DNA of 64,000 nucleotides from Lutibacter profundi (GTDB lineage: Bacteria > Bacteroidota > Bacteroidia > Flavobacteriales > Flavobacteriaceae): positions 1,704,001 to 1,768,000 of the forward strand of contig NZ_CP013355.1 of assembly GCF_001543325.1 (NCBI RefSeq). Reading direction: 5' to 3'. The notes under the pieces are model-generated. The model searched no databases, had not been told where the DNA came from, and saw only the letters and a list, made by a program, of their open reading frames with translations. Below are positions 37,817-47,515 of this stretch, piece by piece. Within the stretch, counting starts at the first letter, position 1. Each line of letters begins with the position of its first letter. The translations under genes and the position numbers were made by a program.

Positions 37817-38608
37817 TTAGCGCTTTGGAATACTAATTTTAAAGCTAGATCCTTTATCAATTACACTAGTTATTGATATTTTTCCTTTATGATGTGTGCT
37901 TATTTTAGAAGCAATTGCTAGCCCTAAGCCAATACACTTTTTCTTATCTTCTGAATAAGTATTTACAACAAAAAACTCATTCAATACATTGGGTAAATTT
38001 TCTTCAGAAATACCTATTCCCTCATCCGTTATTATAGTTTCAATAGTATTATCCTTTTCAATTATAGTAATTTCAATTGTTGTGTTTTTGCCAGAATACC
38101 GAAAAGCATTGTTGAGTATGTTTCTAATTACCACAGAAATTTCAGCCTCATCAACAGTTAAAAAAACTGGCTTTTCAGGAAATTTTATTTTAATTATACA
38201 ATTTTTTTTCTCAGCTGTATCTTTAAACTCACTTATAACATCATTTACTAAATTCGTATAATTTATTTCCTTTAAATTTAGTGTATAGTTTGAAGATTTA
38301 ATTTGTGAAAGCTTCGCCACCGTGTTTAATAATTCAATAGAAAATTTTGATGAATTTTTAATAATTTCAATATGGCTTTTTAGTTTTTCTATTGAATAAT
38401 CTTCAATATCTTCCAACATCATTTCAGAAAATGAAAAAATTACACCAACAGGATTCTTTAAGTTATGTATTAATTTCCCTATCGTTTTATTGTAACTTTC
38501 TTTAACTGAAATCAACTCATTAGAATAACTTTTAAGCTGTAAACTAAGATCTACTACTTTTTCTTCCAATTCATTAACATAAGTGGGCAAGTTATTTTTC
38601 TTTATCAA
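37817..38608 (-). CDS. Small soluble sensor histidine kinase
   Basis: A 263-residue kinase made of a short coiled coil (about 10-45), a phosphotransfer helix with KLIHNLKNPVG (H48) and an ATPase domain with NNAFRYSGKN, DEGIGIS and GLGLAIASKI. No sensor or membrane part is present. The only in-frame start is a TTG at 38606-38608; a stop lies ten codons upstream with no ATG between. A partner that brings the signal is therefore needed, and the large PAS kinase downstream on the same strand is the obvious candidate (inferred). Confidence 0.85.
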   Translation of the reverse strand: MIKKNNLPTYVNELEEKVVDLSLQLKSYSNELISVKESYNKTIGKLIHNLKNPVGVIFSFSEMMLEDIEDYSIEKLKSHIEIIKNSSKFSIELLNTVAKLSQIKSSNYTLNLKEINYTNLVNDVISEFKDTAEKKNCIIKIKFPEKPVFLTVDEAEISVVIRNILNNAFRYSGKNTTIEITIIEKDNTIETIITDEGIGISEENLPNVLNEFFVVNTYSEDKKKCIGLGLAIASKISTHHKGKISITSVIDKGSSFKISIPKR

Positions 38609-38774
38609 AATAGACTTATTTTTAGTAAAGTTAACTTATTTTACTAATTTTTCAAACTATTTTTTTCATGTTTTTACCCTCGTTTAAATTCTAAAATAAA
38701 TACTTAAATAGGTTCCTGTAAAATACAAACTGTTTTTTCATTACTTTTACCTTTTAAGATTAAACTTATTTAAA

Positions 38775-39593
38775 ATGTCAACAGCAAAAAAAGATTATAA
38801 AAGAATTACAACCAAAAGTTTGGTAGAAATGAAAAATAATGGTGAAAAAATTGCCATGTTAACTGCTTATGATTATACTATGGCTAAAATTGTAGACAAA
38901 GCAGGTATTGACATTATTTTGGTTGGTGATTCTGCATCAAATGTAATGGCTGGTCATGAAACCACACTTCCTATTACTCTGAATGAAATGATTTACCATG
39001 CAAGCTCCGTTGTTAGAGCTATTGAAAGAAGCTTAGTTGTGGTAGATTTACCATTTGGTAGTTACCAAGGTAATTCTAGAAGCGCCCTAGATTCAGCCAT
39101 AAGAATAATGAAAGAATCAGGTGGACATGCTGTAAAATTAGAAGGCGGAAGTGAAATTAGAGAATCAATCTCAAGAATTTTAACCGCCGGAATTCCTGTT
39201 ATGGGACATTTAGGACTTACCCCTCAATCTATTTATAAATTTGGATCTTATACCGTTAGAGCCAAAGAAGATGAAGAGGCTGAAAAATTAAAAGAAGATG
39301 CCTTATTAATTGAACAATTAGGGTGCTTTGCTTTAGTTTTAGAAAAAATACCTGCAAAATTAGCTCAAGAAATTGCAGAAAGTATTTCTATCCCAGTGAT
39401 AGGAATTGGAGCTGGAAATGGTGTAGATGGCCAAGTACTTGTAACGCATGATATGTTAGGGATGACTCATGAATTTCACCCTCGTTTTTTACGCCGTTAT
39501 TTAGATTTATTTTCTGAAATGACAACTGCTTTTGAAAATTATATTTCTGATGTGAAAAATAGAGATTTCCCTAATGAAAACGAACAGTATTAA
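38775..39593 (+). CDS. panB: 3-methyl-2-oxobutanoate hydroxymethyltransferase
   Basis: First committed enzyme of pantothenate synthesis: adds a hydroxymethyl group from methylene-THF to ketoisovalerate. The 272 residues show [19 protein letters not shown] and the metal-binding [13 protein letters not shown]; further landmarks are [16 protein letters not shown] and the catalytic-site [16 protein letters not shown]. The product is ketopantoate, the substrate of PanE encoded at 137-1078. The stop overlaps the next ATG by one base. Confidence 0.95.
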   Translation: MSTAKKDYKRITTKSLVEMKNNGEKIAMLTAYDYTMAKIVDKAGIDIILVGDSASNVMAGHETTLPITLNEMIYHASSVVRAIERSLVVVDLPFGSYQGNSRSALDSAIRIMKESGGHAVKLEGGSEIRESISRILTAGIPVMGHLGLTPQSIYKFGSYTVRAKEDEEAEKLKEDALLIEQLGCFALVLEKIPAKLAQEIAESISIPVIGIGAGNGVDGQVLVTHDMLGMTHEFHPRFLRRYLDLFSEMTTAFENYISDVKNRDFPNENEQY

Positions 39594-40531
39594 TGAAAGT
39601 TCTTTTAATTGACACCAATCATTCATTACTTCAAAATGGTTTAGAAAAACTAGGCTGCATTTGTGATGAGGATTATACTTCTACGAAACAACAAATTGAA
39701 GAAAAAATAAACAACTATAACGGTATTGTTATTAGAAGCCGGTTTCATATTGATAAACAATTTATAGATAAAGCAACTCATTTAAAATTTATTGCGCGTG
39801 TAGGTGCCGGACTTGAAAGTATTGATGTTATATACGCCAACAAAAAAGGAATCCATTTAATTTCTGCTCCAGAAGGAAATAGCAATGCTGTTGGTGAACA
39901 TGCCTTAGGAATGATACTTTGTTTATTTAATAATATTAAAAAAGCTGATCTTGAAATTAGAAATGGAAAATGGTTACGTGAAGAAAATAGAGGTATTGAA
40001 TTAGAGGGGAAAACTGTTGGTATTATCGGTTACGGAAATATGGGGAAATCCTTTGCTAAAAAATTAAAAGGGTTTGATGTTGATGTTATTTGCTACGATA
40101 TAAAAGAAGGAGTAGGTGATGAAAATTGCAAACAAGTCTCGTTAAAACAATTACAAGAAAAAACAGACATTTTAAGTTTACATACCCCTTTAAATAAACT
40201 ATCACACCATATGGTAAATGATCTGTTTATTAGCAACTTTAAAAAATCTTTTTATTTAATAAATACCGCACGAGGTTCTGCTGTTGTTACCAATGATTTG
40301 GTTGAAAATCTCATTAACAAAAAAATATTGGGTGCTTGTTTAGATGTATTAGAATATGAAAAACTATCTTTTGAAAATTTGTTTGAAAATGAAAATTTAC
40401 CCGAAGCCTTCTCGTATTTAATTCATGCAAATAATGTACTACTATCACCTCATATTGCAGGTTGGACCGTTGAATCCAAAATTAAATTAGCGCAAACAAT
40501 TGTTGATAAAATTAAAAGAATATTTTTTTAA
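39593..40531 (+). CDS. D-2-hydroxyacid dehydrogenase family protein
   Basis: A 312-residue NAD-dependent oxidoreductase. The cofactor fold is GIIGYGNMGKSFAKKL, the substrate/catalytic arginine is in NTARGSAVV, the glutamate in LDVLEYE and the catalytic histidine in LSPHIAGWT. It resembles phosphoglycerate dehydrogenase without the C-terminal regulatory domain. Translation is coupled to panB through TAATG, which raises the question of a link with ketopantoate or a related keto acid; this is an inference. The substrate cannot be read from sequence. Confidence 0.82.
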   Translation: MKVLLIDTNHSLLQNGLEKLGCICDEDYTSTKQQIEEKINNYNGIVIRSRFHIDKQFIDKATHLKFIARVGAGLESIDVIYANKKGIHLISAPEGNSNAVGEHALGMILCLFNNIKKADLEIRNGKWLREENRGIELEGKTVGIIGYGNMGKSFAKKLKGFDVDVICYDIKEGVGDENCKQVSLKQLQEKTDILSLHTPLNKLSHHMVNDLFISNFKKSFYLINTARGSAVVTNDLVENLINKKILGACLDVLEYEKLSFENLFENENLPEAFSYLIHANNVLLSPHIAGWTVESKIKLAQTIVDKIKRIFF

Positions 40532-40632
40532 AATAAACGCTGTTAAAACTAAAAATTGACTCATAGAAACTTCTATAGACTCCTTTTTTTATCGTTATTA
40601 TTTTGTATTTTTATAATACTAAAAAACACACA

Positions 40633-40920
40633 ATGGATGTATTGGACGAAAATGGAAATATAATTCCAAAAAATAATGAAGAAAGTAAAAGGGTAATTGC
40701 TGGAATTTTAGCCATAGTTTTAGGGCCGTTTGGTGTACATAAATTTATTCTTGGCTATACTACACAAGGTATTATTCTATTAGCTGTCACAATTTTAACT
40801 TGTGGTATTGGAGCTGCAGTTACAAGTATTATAGGATTAATTGAAGGCGTTATTTACCTCACTAAATCTGATGAAGAGTTTATTCAAATGTATCAAACCA
40901 ATAAAAAAGAATGGTTTTAA
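40633..40920 (+). CDS. TM2 domain-containing small membrane protein
   Basis: A 95-residue protein from ATG 40633; an upstream TTG at 40603 adds a poor N-terminus and is rejected. After a charged N-terminal tail (MDVLDENGN) come two helices with the TM2 pattern GPFGVHKFILGYTTQGI and CGIGAAVTSIIGLIEG, then a charged C-terminal tail. TM2 proteins are small membrane proteins of unknown role. The convergent OlsF-like gene ends four bases away. Confidence 0.8.
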   Translation: MDVLDENGNIIPKNNEESKRVIAGILAIVLGPFGVHKFILGYTTQGIILLAVTILTCGIGAAVTSIIGLIEGVIYLTKSDEEFIQMYQTNKKEWF

Positions 40921-40924
40921 AAAA

Positions 40925-42760
40925 TTAAATAGAAGATGGCTTTTCTATAATTTTGTCTTCTTTTTTCTCACTTTCAAGTCTGCTTTCTAATTCTGCTTGA
41001 AACTCTTCCATAACTGGTTTTACAGTGCTCTCTGGTATATCTGCAACTCTTATATACATTAAACCATCAACTGAGTTATTAAATTTTGGATCAACATTAA
41101 AAGCAACTAAGCGTGCATTTTGTTTAACATATTTTTTAATAAGAACAGGCATTCTTAAAGCTCCAGGTTCAATTTCATCAATCACTTTATCAAATTTATT
41201 CATATCAGCCTTTGTAGCATCAAAAACAAAATCTTTATCAGCATCATTTAGTTTTACTTTGTATTCTTTTTTAGGATGAATATACTGTGCTATATACGGA
41301 TCGTAATAATGTGATTTCATAAACTCAATCATCAACGATTTTGAGAAATTTGAAAACTGATTGCTAATACTTACACCTCCTATTAAGTATTTATACTCTG
41401 GGTATCGCAATGTAATATGAACTATTCCTTTCCAAAGTAAAAACAGAGGCATAGGCTTTTGCTGATATTCTTTAATAATAAAAGCCCTGCCCATTTCTAT
41501 AGAATTTTCCATCATTGAAAACAGCTCGGGTTCAAATTTAAATAACGTTTGCACATAAAAACCTTCAATACCATACTTTTTAAATATGTCTTTACCTAAT
41601 CCCATACGGTAAGCTCCAACAACGCATTCAGCTTCGCTATCCCACAAAAATAAGTGGTGATAATAGCCATCAAAAACATCTAAATCTATGGATTCATTTG
41701 TTCCTTCTCCAACTTCCCTAAACGTAATTTCGCGTAAACGCCCAATCTCAAACATAATATTTGGGATTTTTTTACTTGGAGCAAAAAACACTTCATAATT
41801 CTTACTTTTAAGCAATCGGCCGTTATTTTTTCTCAAAGCTTCTACTTCAAGAATCATTTTATCTATATTTCTTTGACTTACAATTTCTTTCGGAGATTTT
41901 GGTAATTTTAAAGATGAGGCATTTAGCTTTATTGTCTCTTTTTCAAAAGGATTCGCTAACATATAGGTTTTCTTTCTAAGAAAATCACAAAAATCCTGCG
42001 AGTTTTTATACTCTTCTTGATCTTTTATTGATATTTGTTTCCCTATTCTAACTTTAATAACTCGTCCTTTTTGTGATAATAATTCTGAGGGTAATTTTGC
42101 TGTTCTCAAATTTCCATTTAATTTTGATAGGAAATAAAACAATGGGCTATTCTTTGCGTGAAAATAAATTGGAATTACAGGAACTTTTGCTTTCTGAATT
42201 AATTTTATGGCACTTTCTTCCCATGGCCTATCAACAATTACTCTACCATCTTTATAAGTAGAAACTTCACCTGCAGGAAAAACGCCTAAAGAATTTCCCT
42301 CTTGTAAATGTAACAATGCATTTTTTATTCCTGAAATACTCGAGTGACTATCTTTTCTATTTTCAAAAGGATTAACAGGCATAATAAAAGGCTTCATTGG
42401 CTCAATTCTATGCAATAAAAAATTAGCTATAATTTTATAATCTGGTCGTTCTTCAATCAATAGTTTTAATAATAGAATACCATCTATTCCACCAAGTGGA
42501 TGATTAGAAACTGTTATAAAAGCTCCTTTTTTGGGAATTCGTTTTAAATCTTCTTCGGGTATTTCAAACTTAATTTGTAAATCATCTAATAATGCCGTGA
42601 AAAAGGCAATATCTTTTAAATGTTTATGCTTGTTATAAATTCTATTAATTCTTGAAATTCTGAGCACTTTTAACAAAACCCACCCAAAAAATGTACCAAT
42701 AAATCCATATTTATCAAGGTGAATTACTTTCGCAATTTCTTTAGCTGTTACTAAACTCAT
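40925..42760 (-). CDS. Fused PlsC-like and GNAT-like acyltransferase (OlsF-type)
   Basis: A 611-residue two-domain protein. The N-terminal half (about 1-280) is a lysophospholipid acyltransferase with VSNHPLGGIDG, the NHxxxxD-type catalytic motif, and VFPAGEVSTYKDG. The C-terminal half (about 330-560) is the GNAT-like N-acyltransferase of the OlsB type, with EIGRLREITFREVGEG and VGAYRMGLG. This is the arrangement of OlsF from Flavobacterium and Serratia, which makes ornithine lipids; glycine-lipid enzymes in Bacteroides use the same two activities. The exact lipid is inferred. It probably acts at the inner face of the cytoplasmic membrane. Confidence 0.75.
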   Translation of the reverse strand: MSLVTAKEIAKVIHLDKYGFIGTFFGWVLLKVLRISRINRIYNKHKHLKDIAFFTALLDDLQIKFEIPEEDLKRIPKKGAFITVSNHPLGGIDGILLLKLLIEERPDYKIIANFLLHRIEPMKPFIMPVNPFENRKDSHSSISGIKNALLHLQEGNSLGVFPAGEVSTYKDGRVIVDRPWEESAIKLIQKAKVPVIPIYFHAKNSPLFYFLSKLNGNLRTAKLPSELLSQKGRVIKVRIGKQISIKDQEEYKNSQDFCDFLRKKTYMLANPFEKETIKLNASSLKLPKSPKEIVSQRNIDKMILEVEALRKNNGRLLKSKNYEVFFAPSKKIPNIMFEIGRLREITFREVGEGTNESIDLDVFDGYYHHLFLWDSEAECVVGAYRMGLGKDIFKKYGIEGFYVQTLFKFEPELFSMMENSIEMGRAFIIKEYQQKPMPLFLLWKGIVHITLRYPEYKYLIGGVSISNQFSNFSKSLMIEFMKSHYYDPYIAQYIHPKKEYKVKLNDADKDFVFDATKADMNKFDKVIDEIEPGALRMPVLIKKYVKQNARLVAFNVDPKFNNSVDGLMYIRVADIPESTVKPVMEEFQAELESRLESEKKEDKIIEKPSSI

Positions 42761-42798
42761 TCATTTAAAATTATTGGTAAATACAAAAATACTTAAAA

Positions 42799-44052
42799 TT
42801 ATTGTATCACAACTTGTACCGTTCCTTTTGTTGCTTGTTTTAACAATACTTTACCTTTTTGTTCTATTTTATTAACTGCTTCATTAGAGGCATGCCTTAT
42901 CGTATATAATGAAACATTCTCAGTATAGTGTATCTTATATTTTGACTCTAATACTACTAAAAGATTTCTAAAATTATTGAATTTATCTTCAATACAAACT
43001 GAAAAACTTAACGCTGAATTTTGAATTAAATTTACTTTGAGTTTATTATTGTGTAAAATTTTAAAAATATCACTTAAATTATATTCAACCATAAATGAAA
43101 AATCTAATGCTGAAATTGAAATTAATATTTGGTGTTCTTTTAAAATAAAACAAGGAATCTCAGGAAATAGAGAAGGCCCTTTTTTTACTGTTGTCCCCTT
43201 TTTTTCTAAATTATAAAAAGACCTCACATACAATGGGATATTTTTATTTTCAAGAGGTTTTAATGTTTTTGGATGTATAACCGATGCTCCATAAAAAGCC
43301 ATTTCAATAGCTTCTGAATATGAAATTTGCTGTAATAACTGTGTGTTTTCAAAAGAACTTGGATTGGCATTAAAAACACCTTCAACATCTTTCCAAATTG
43401 TAATGCTTTTTGCACTTAAACAATAGGCAAAAATTGCCGCTGAATAATCTGATCCTTCACGCCCTAATGTAGTAGTTACATTATTTTTTGAGCTACAACC
43501 ACTAATAAACCCCTGAGTAATACACAATTGATTTTTGTCTAAATTTAAAATATTTGCAGTAGTTTGCTCCCAATTTACATGGGCATCTCTATAATTTGAA
43601 TCTGTTTTAATATACGCTCTTACATCAATCCAATAATTTTCAATGTTATTTTTATTTAAATAAGCACCTATAATTTTAGTTGAAAGCAATTCTCCAAACC
43701 CAACTATTTGATCATAAATAAAATTGTAATCTTTTGACTTATTCGTTATCAAAAAACCTATCATTTCACCAAATAATTTTTCAACTTCTATAAAAATAGC
43801 ATTGTTTTTAGTGAAAGATAATTCATCTACTATTTTTAGGTGAAAAGCTCTTACAAACTCAATTTTTTGGTCTAAGTCATTTGTTTTGTTATAATAAGCT
43901 GTTACTATATTTTCAAAAGCGTTGGTCATTTTTCCCATTGCCGAAACAATGATTAGTGTTTTTTGAAATCCTTCATGTTTTAGAACCCTAAGCACATTTC
44001 TTACACCTTCAGCATCTTTAACCGATGCACCTCCAAACTTAAAAATTTTCAT
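42799..44052 (-). CDS. Aspartate kinase
   Basis: Monofunctional enzyme of 417 residues that phosphorylates aspartate, the first step towards Lys, Thr and Met. The catalytic N-domain begins KFGGASVKD and contains TTLGREGSDYSAA and VEGVFNANP. The ACT region (about 305-417) is degenerate compared with other aspartate kinases, so feedback control is uncertain. The start codon overlaps the stop of the upstream acetyltransferase gene by one base, and both are co-translated. Confidence 0.9.
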   Translation of the reverse strand: MKIFKFGGASVKDAEGVRNVLRVLKHEGFQKTLIIVSAMGKMTNAFENIVTAYYNKTNDLDQKIEFVRAFHLKIVDELSFTKNNAIFIEVEKLFGEMIGFLITNKSKDYNFIYDQIVGFGELLSTKIIGAYLNKNNIENYWIDVRAYIKTDSNYRDAHVNWEQTTANILNLDKNQLCITQGFISGCSSKNNVTTTLGREGSDYSAAIFAYCLSAKSITIWKDVEGVFNANPSSFENTQLLQQISYSEAIEMAFYGASVIHPKTLKPLENKNIPLYVRSFYNLEKKGTTVKKGPSLFPEIPCFILKEHQILISISALDFSFMVEYNLSDIFKILHNNKLKVNLIQNSALSFSVCIEDKFNNFRNLLVVLESKYKIHYTENVSLYTIRHASNEAVNKIEQKGKVLLKQATKGTVQVVIQ

Positions 44053-44537
44053 TATATCACCGTTGTTTCCAAATATTTTTTTATTGCTTTATCATCTATT
44101 TGCACAGTATTCCAATCATCTAAAATTATAGCTCCTGTTTTTTTATAAAATTCTATTGCTGGTGTATTCCAATCTAAAACCACCCATTCAATTCGTTTTA
44201 CACCCTTTTTATAACCAAATTCAAGAACCTTCGTGTATAAAGCCCTGCCAATATTTAATCCTCTTTTGTTTTTTTTAACAATTAAATCTTCCAAATGAAT
44301 TGTTGGTCCTTTCCAAGTTGAATATCTTGGATAAAATAATGCCATTCCAACAATTTCATCATCTAATTCTGCTATAAAAGTTTTAAATAGTGGGAAATTT
44401 TCAAATCCATGTTGTTCTAAATCAGCTACTGTAACTTCAACGGCATTAGGTTCGTTTTCAAAGTGGGCTAATTCTTGTATTAATTCCAATACAGCAGGCA
44501 TATCTGTAATTTTTCCTTTTCTTATTTTAAAATCCAT
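44052..44537 (-). CDS. GNAT-family N-acetyltransferase
   Basis: A 161-residue acetyltransferase. The acetyl-CoA binding motif is [20 protein letters not shown], followed by [19 protein letters not shown]. The layout resembles diamine (spermidine) acetyltransferases, but the substrate is not provable. The stop overlaps the aspartate kinase ATG (TAATG), so the pair forms an operon. Confidence 0.85.
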   Translation of the reverse strand: MDFKIRKGKITDMPAVLELIQELAHFENEPNAVEVTVADLEQHGFENFPLFKTFIAELDDEIVGMALFYPRYSTWKGPTIHLEDLIVKKNKRGLNIGRALYTKVLEFGYKKGVKRIEWVVLDWNTPAIEFYKKTGAIILDDWNTVQIDDKAIKKYLETTVI

Positions 44538-44661
44538 TTTAAGTGCTACTCCTTTAGTTTTAGCTAAAATAAAAAATCTTTATTCAAACTATCTGAAAAA
44601 CAAATGTCTTTTTAAAAATAATTTTCTCGATATTTGCGCAAACAAACAACTAAATACAATT

Positions 44662-45684
44662 ATGAAAAAAAACAACCTTACTTTAGGAGAGTTTATAATT
44701 GAAAATCAAAAACATTACAAATCAACTTCAGGTGAATTTTCTCGTTTAATAAGTTCTATTAAATTGGCTGCAAAAATTGTTAATTATAAAGTTAACAAGG
44801 CAGGGTTGGTTGATATTTTAGGTGATGCAGGAGATACAAATATACAAGGAGAAGATCAACAAAAACTTGATGTATATGCAAATGATGTATTTATGCAAAC
44901 CCTTATTAATAGGGAAATTGTTTGTGGTATTGCAAGTGAAGAAGAAGATGATTATGTAACTATTAAAGGAAAACACGAAACAAACGAAAATAAATATGTT
45001 GTATTGATGGATCCTTTGGATGGCTCATCAAACATAGATGTAAACGTTTCTGTTGGTACCATTTTTTCAATATATAAAAGGGTAACTCCAACGGGCACGC
45101 CTGTAGATAAAATAGATTTTTTACAGCGTGGAAACCAACAAGTTGCAGCAGGATATGTTGTTTATGGGACTTCAACAATGTTAGTATTAACTTCTGGCAG
45201 TGGTGTTAATGGTTTTACTTTAAATCCGGCAATTGGTTCTTTCTATTTATCGCATCCAAATATGAAATTTCCTGAAAACGGAACTATCTACTCTATAAAC
45301 GAAGGAAATTATGTACATTTTCCGCAGGGCGTAAAAGATTATTTAAAATATTGTCAAGAAGAAAAAGAAAATAGACCTTATACTTCTCGGTATATTGGTT
45401 CTTTAGTATCTGATTTTCATCGGAATATGATTAAAGGAGGTATTTATATTTATCCAACAAGTACCAAAAACCCAAAAGGAAAATTAAGATTGTTGTATGA
45501 ATGTAACCCTATGGCTTTTTTAGCAGAACAAGCTAATGGGAAAGCTAGCGATGGTTATGTTCGAATTTTAGATATTAAACCAACCGAGCTACATCAACGT
45601 GTGCCCTTTTTCTGTGGAAGTAAATCTATGGTTAAAAAACTCGAAGAATTTATGGCAAAATACCCTAAAGACGCAAATTATTAA
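44662..45684 (+). CDS. fbp: Fructose-1,6-bisphosphatase, class I
   Basis: Gluconeogenic phosphatase, 340 residues, usual length. The metal site is [18 protein letters not shown] and its preceding ASEEEDD loop; the substrate region has [20 protein letters not shown] and the ending [14 protein letters not shown]. Cytosolic. It is divergent from the acetyltransferase-aspartate kinase operon, with about 125 bases between the two starts. Confidence 0.95.
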   Translation: MKKNNLTLGEFIIENQKHYKSTSGEFSRLISSIKLAAKIVNYKVNKAGLVDILGDAGDTNIQGEDQQKLDVYANDVFMQTLINREIVCGIASEEEDDYVTIKGKHETNENKYVVLMDPLDGSSNIDVNVSVGTIFSIYKRVTPTGTPVDKIDFLQRGNQQVAAGYVVYGTSTMLVLTSGSGVNGFTLNPAIGSFYLSHPNMKFPENGTIYSINEGNYVHFPQGVKDYLKYCQEEKENRPYTSRYIGSLVSDFHRNMIKGGIYIYPTSTKNPKGKLRLLYECNPMAFLAEQANGKASDGYVRILDIKPTELHQRVPFFCGSKSMVKKLEEFMAKYPKDANY

Positions 45685-45775
45685 TCTCAAAAATTTAAGA
45701 TTTCTCATAACAATAACCAATAACACTATAAAAACATTCGATTTTATAGAATGAATATCGTTTATTACCTTTGAG

Positions 45776-45783
45776 TACTTTTT
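45776..45783 (+). promoter_or_regulatory. -7 promoter element for the superoxide dismutase gene
   Basis: TACCTTTG matches TAnnTTTG and lies 25 bases before the ATG. Confidence 0.55.
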
Positions 45784-45808
45784 AATTATTAACTAATAAA
45801 TTACAATT

Positions 45809-46417
45809 ATGGCTTTTGATTTACCAAAATTATCGTACGCTTATGATGCACTTGAACCTTATATTGATGCAAGAACAATGGAGATACACCTTACAAAGCA
45901 TCATTATGGATATACTAACAATTTAAATAATGCAATTGCCGGTACCAATTTAGAAGGAAAATCTATCAATGATATTTTAACTAAATTAGATATGAATAAT
46001 ACAGCTGTTAGAAATAATGGTGGTGGTTATTACAATCACAATTTATTTTGGGAAGTGATGAATCCTGAAGGAAAAGGTTACCTCTCTGGTGAATTAAAAG
46101 ATGCAATTGTAGCAGAATTTGGATCTGTTGAAGATTTTAAAGATACTTTTGCTAAAGCTGCAGCTACTAGATTTGGTTCTGGATGGGCTTGGTTATGCGT
46201 TCATAAAGGTGGTAAAGTTGAAATTTGTTCAACTCCAAACCAAGACAATCCTTTAATGCCAGGTGTTTCTTGTAAAGGAACTCCAATTTTAGCATTAGAT
46301 GTTTGGGAACACGCTTATTACTTAAAATATCAAAACAGAAGACCAGATTATATCAATGCATTTTTTAATGTAATTAACTGGAATTATGTTGAAAAACTAT
46401 ATGCAGAAAACAAATAA
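45809..46417 (+). CDS. Superoxide dismutase, Fe/Mn family
   Basis: Converts superoxide to peroxide and oxygen. The 202 residues carry all landmarks: [14 protein letters not shown] (first metal ligand region), [21 protein letters not shown] and the [18 protein letters not shown] signature. The GG-x-x-N-H spacing is closer to manganese or cambialistic forms than to the classical iron form, but the metal cannot be fixed from sequence. The absence of a signal peptide indicates the cytosol. A hairpin terminator follows. Confidence 0.93.
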   Translation: MAFDLPKLSYAYDALEPYIDARTMEIHLTKHHYGYTNNLNNAIAGTNLEGKSINDILTKLDMNNTAVRNNGGGYYNHNLFWEVMNPEGKGYLSGELKDAIVAEFGSVEDFKDTFAKAAATRFGSGWAWLCVHKGGKVEICSTPNQDNPLMPGVSCKGTPILALDVWEHAYYLKYQNRRPDYINAFFNVINWNYVEKLYAENK

Positions 46418-46450
46418 ACCGTTTTATTACTATTACTAAATTAATCAACT

Positions 46451-46477
46451 AAAAACCCACTATATTGTGGGTTTTTT
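46451..46477 (+). terminator. Rho-independent terminator of the superoxide dismutase gene
   Basis: AACCCAC (46454-46460) pairs with GTGGGTT (46467-46473), followed by T residues, 34 bases after the stop. Confidence 0.85.
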
Positions 46478-46589
46478 AATTATTGTAATTTCAAATGGTA
46501 TTATTTATTTGAAAAATATTTCACAACTCATAATCCTTAACCTTAAGTTTTAAGTACTTTAGTACCCCTAAATTTATCCTTCATTAGTT

Positions 46590-47513
46590 ATGATAACATC
46601 ACACTTAGGTGAATTATTTGCTTTATTAACTGCTTTTTTTTGGACTACTACCAGTTTATCTTTTCAACAAGCAACTAGAAGATCTGGTGTTTTATCTGTT
46701 AATGTTTTACGCTTAATTATTGCTTTTGTTATTTATGCTTTAATTTCGTACTTCTCAAGAGGTATGTTTTTACCTTTTGATGCTTCTGTACACCAATGGA
46801 TTTGGATGTCATTATCTGGAATTGTAGGATTTGTTTTTGGGGATTATTTTTTACTTAAATCATACGAGTTTATCAGTGCTAGAATTTCTATGCTACTCAT
46901 GTCTTTAAGTGCTCCTATTGCTGCTCTTATAAGTTGGATTTTCTTAGGAGAATCAATGAGTTTTATCTCATTGATTGCTATGTTTATAACTATTTTTGGA
47001 ATTACAGTGGTAATTACCGAAAAAAAGAAACTAGACGAGGAAAAATTAGGATCCAAAAACAAGAAATTTCAATTTTCATTTTCTCCAAAAGGAATGTTAT
47101 TTGCTTTTTTAGGTTCATTAGGACAAGCTTTAGGATTGGTATTAAGTAAATATGGAATGCAAGATTATAACGTTTTTGCCGCTACCCAAATTAGAATAAT
47201 TGCCAGTAGTATTGGGTTTGTAATTTTAATTTCATTGATAAAACGATGGCCAAAAGTTAAACAAACCGTTAAAGATTCTATTTCAATAAAATTTATACTA
47301 GTTGGCTCTATATTTGGTCCTTTTTTAGGGGTTTATACTTCATTGTTATCTGTAAAATATACAAGTGTAGGAATTGCCTCTACAATTATGGCTATTATTC
47401 CTGTGCTAATTATTCCTCCAGCAATTCTAATTTATAAAGAAAAAGTGACTCTAAAGGAAGTTATTGGAGCTTTTATAGCATTAACTGGTATTGGCTTATT
47501 TTTTATTCAATAA
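46590..47513 (+). CDS. EamA/DMT-family permease
   Basis: A 307-residue membrane protein with about ten hydrophobic helices forming two EamA repeats. The first repeat ends in EFISARISMLLMSLSAPIAALISWIFLGE and the second in VKYTSVGIASTIMAIIPVLIIPP, the conserved last helix pair of each half. Family members export or import small metabolites; the substrate is unknown. It converges on purF with a two-base gap. Confidence 0.85.
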   Translation: MITSHLGELFALLTAFFWTTTSLSFQQATRRSGVLSVNVLRLIIAFVIYALISYFSRGMFLPFDASVHQWIWMSLSGIVGFVFGDYFLLKSYEFISARISMLLMSLSAPIAALISWIFLGESMSFISLIAMFITIFGITVVITEKKKLDEEKLGSKNKKFQFSFSPKGMLFAFLGSLGQALGLVLSKYGMQDYNVFAATQIRIIASSIGFVILISLIKRWPKVKQTVKDSISIKFILVGSIFGPFLGVYTSLLSVKYTSVGIASTIMAIIPVLIIPPAILIYKEKVTLKEVIGAFIALTGIGLFFIQ

Positions 47514-47515
47514 AA

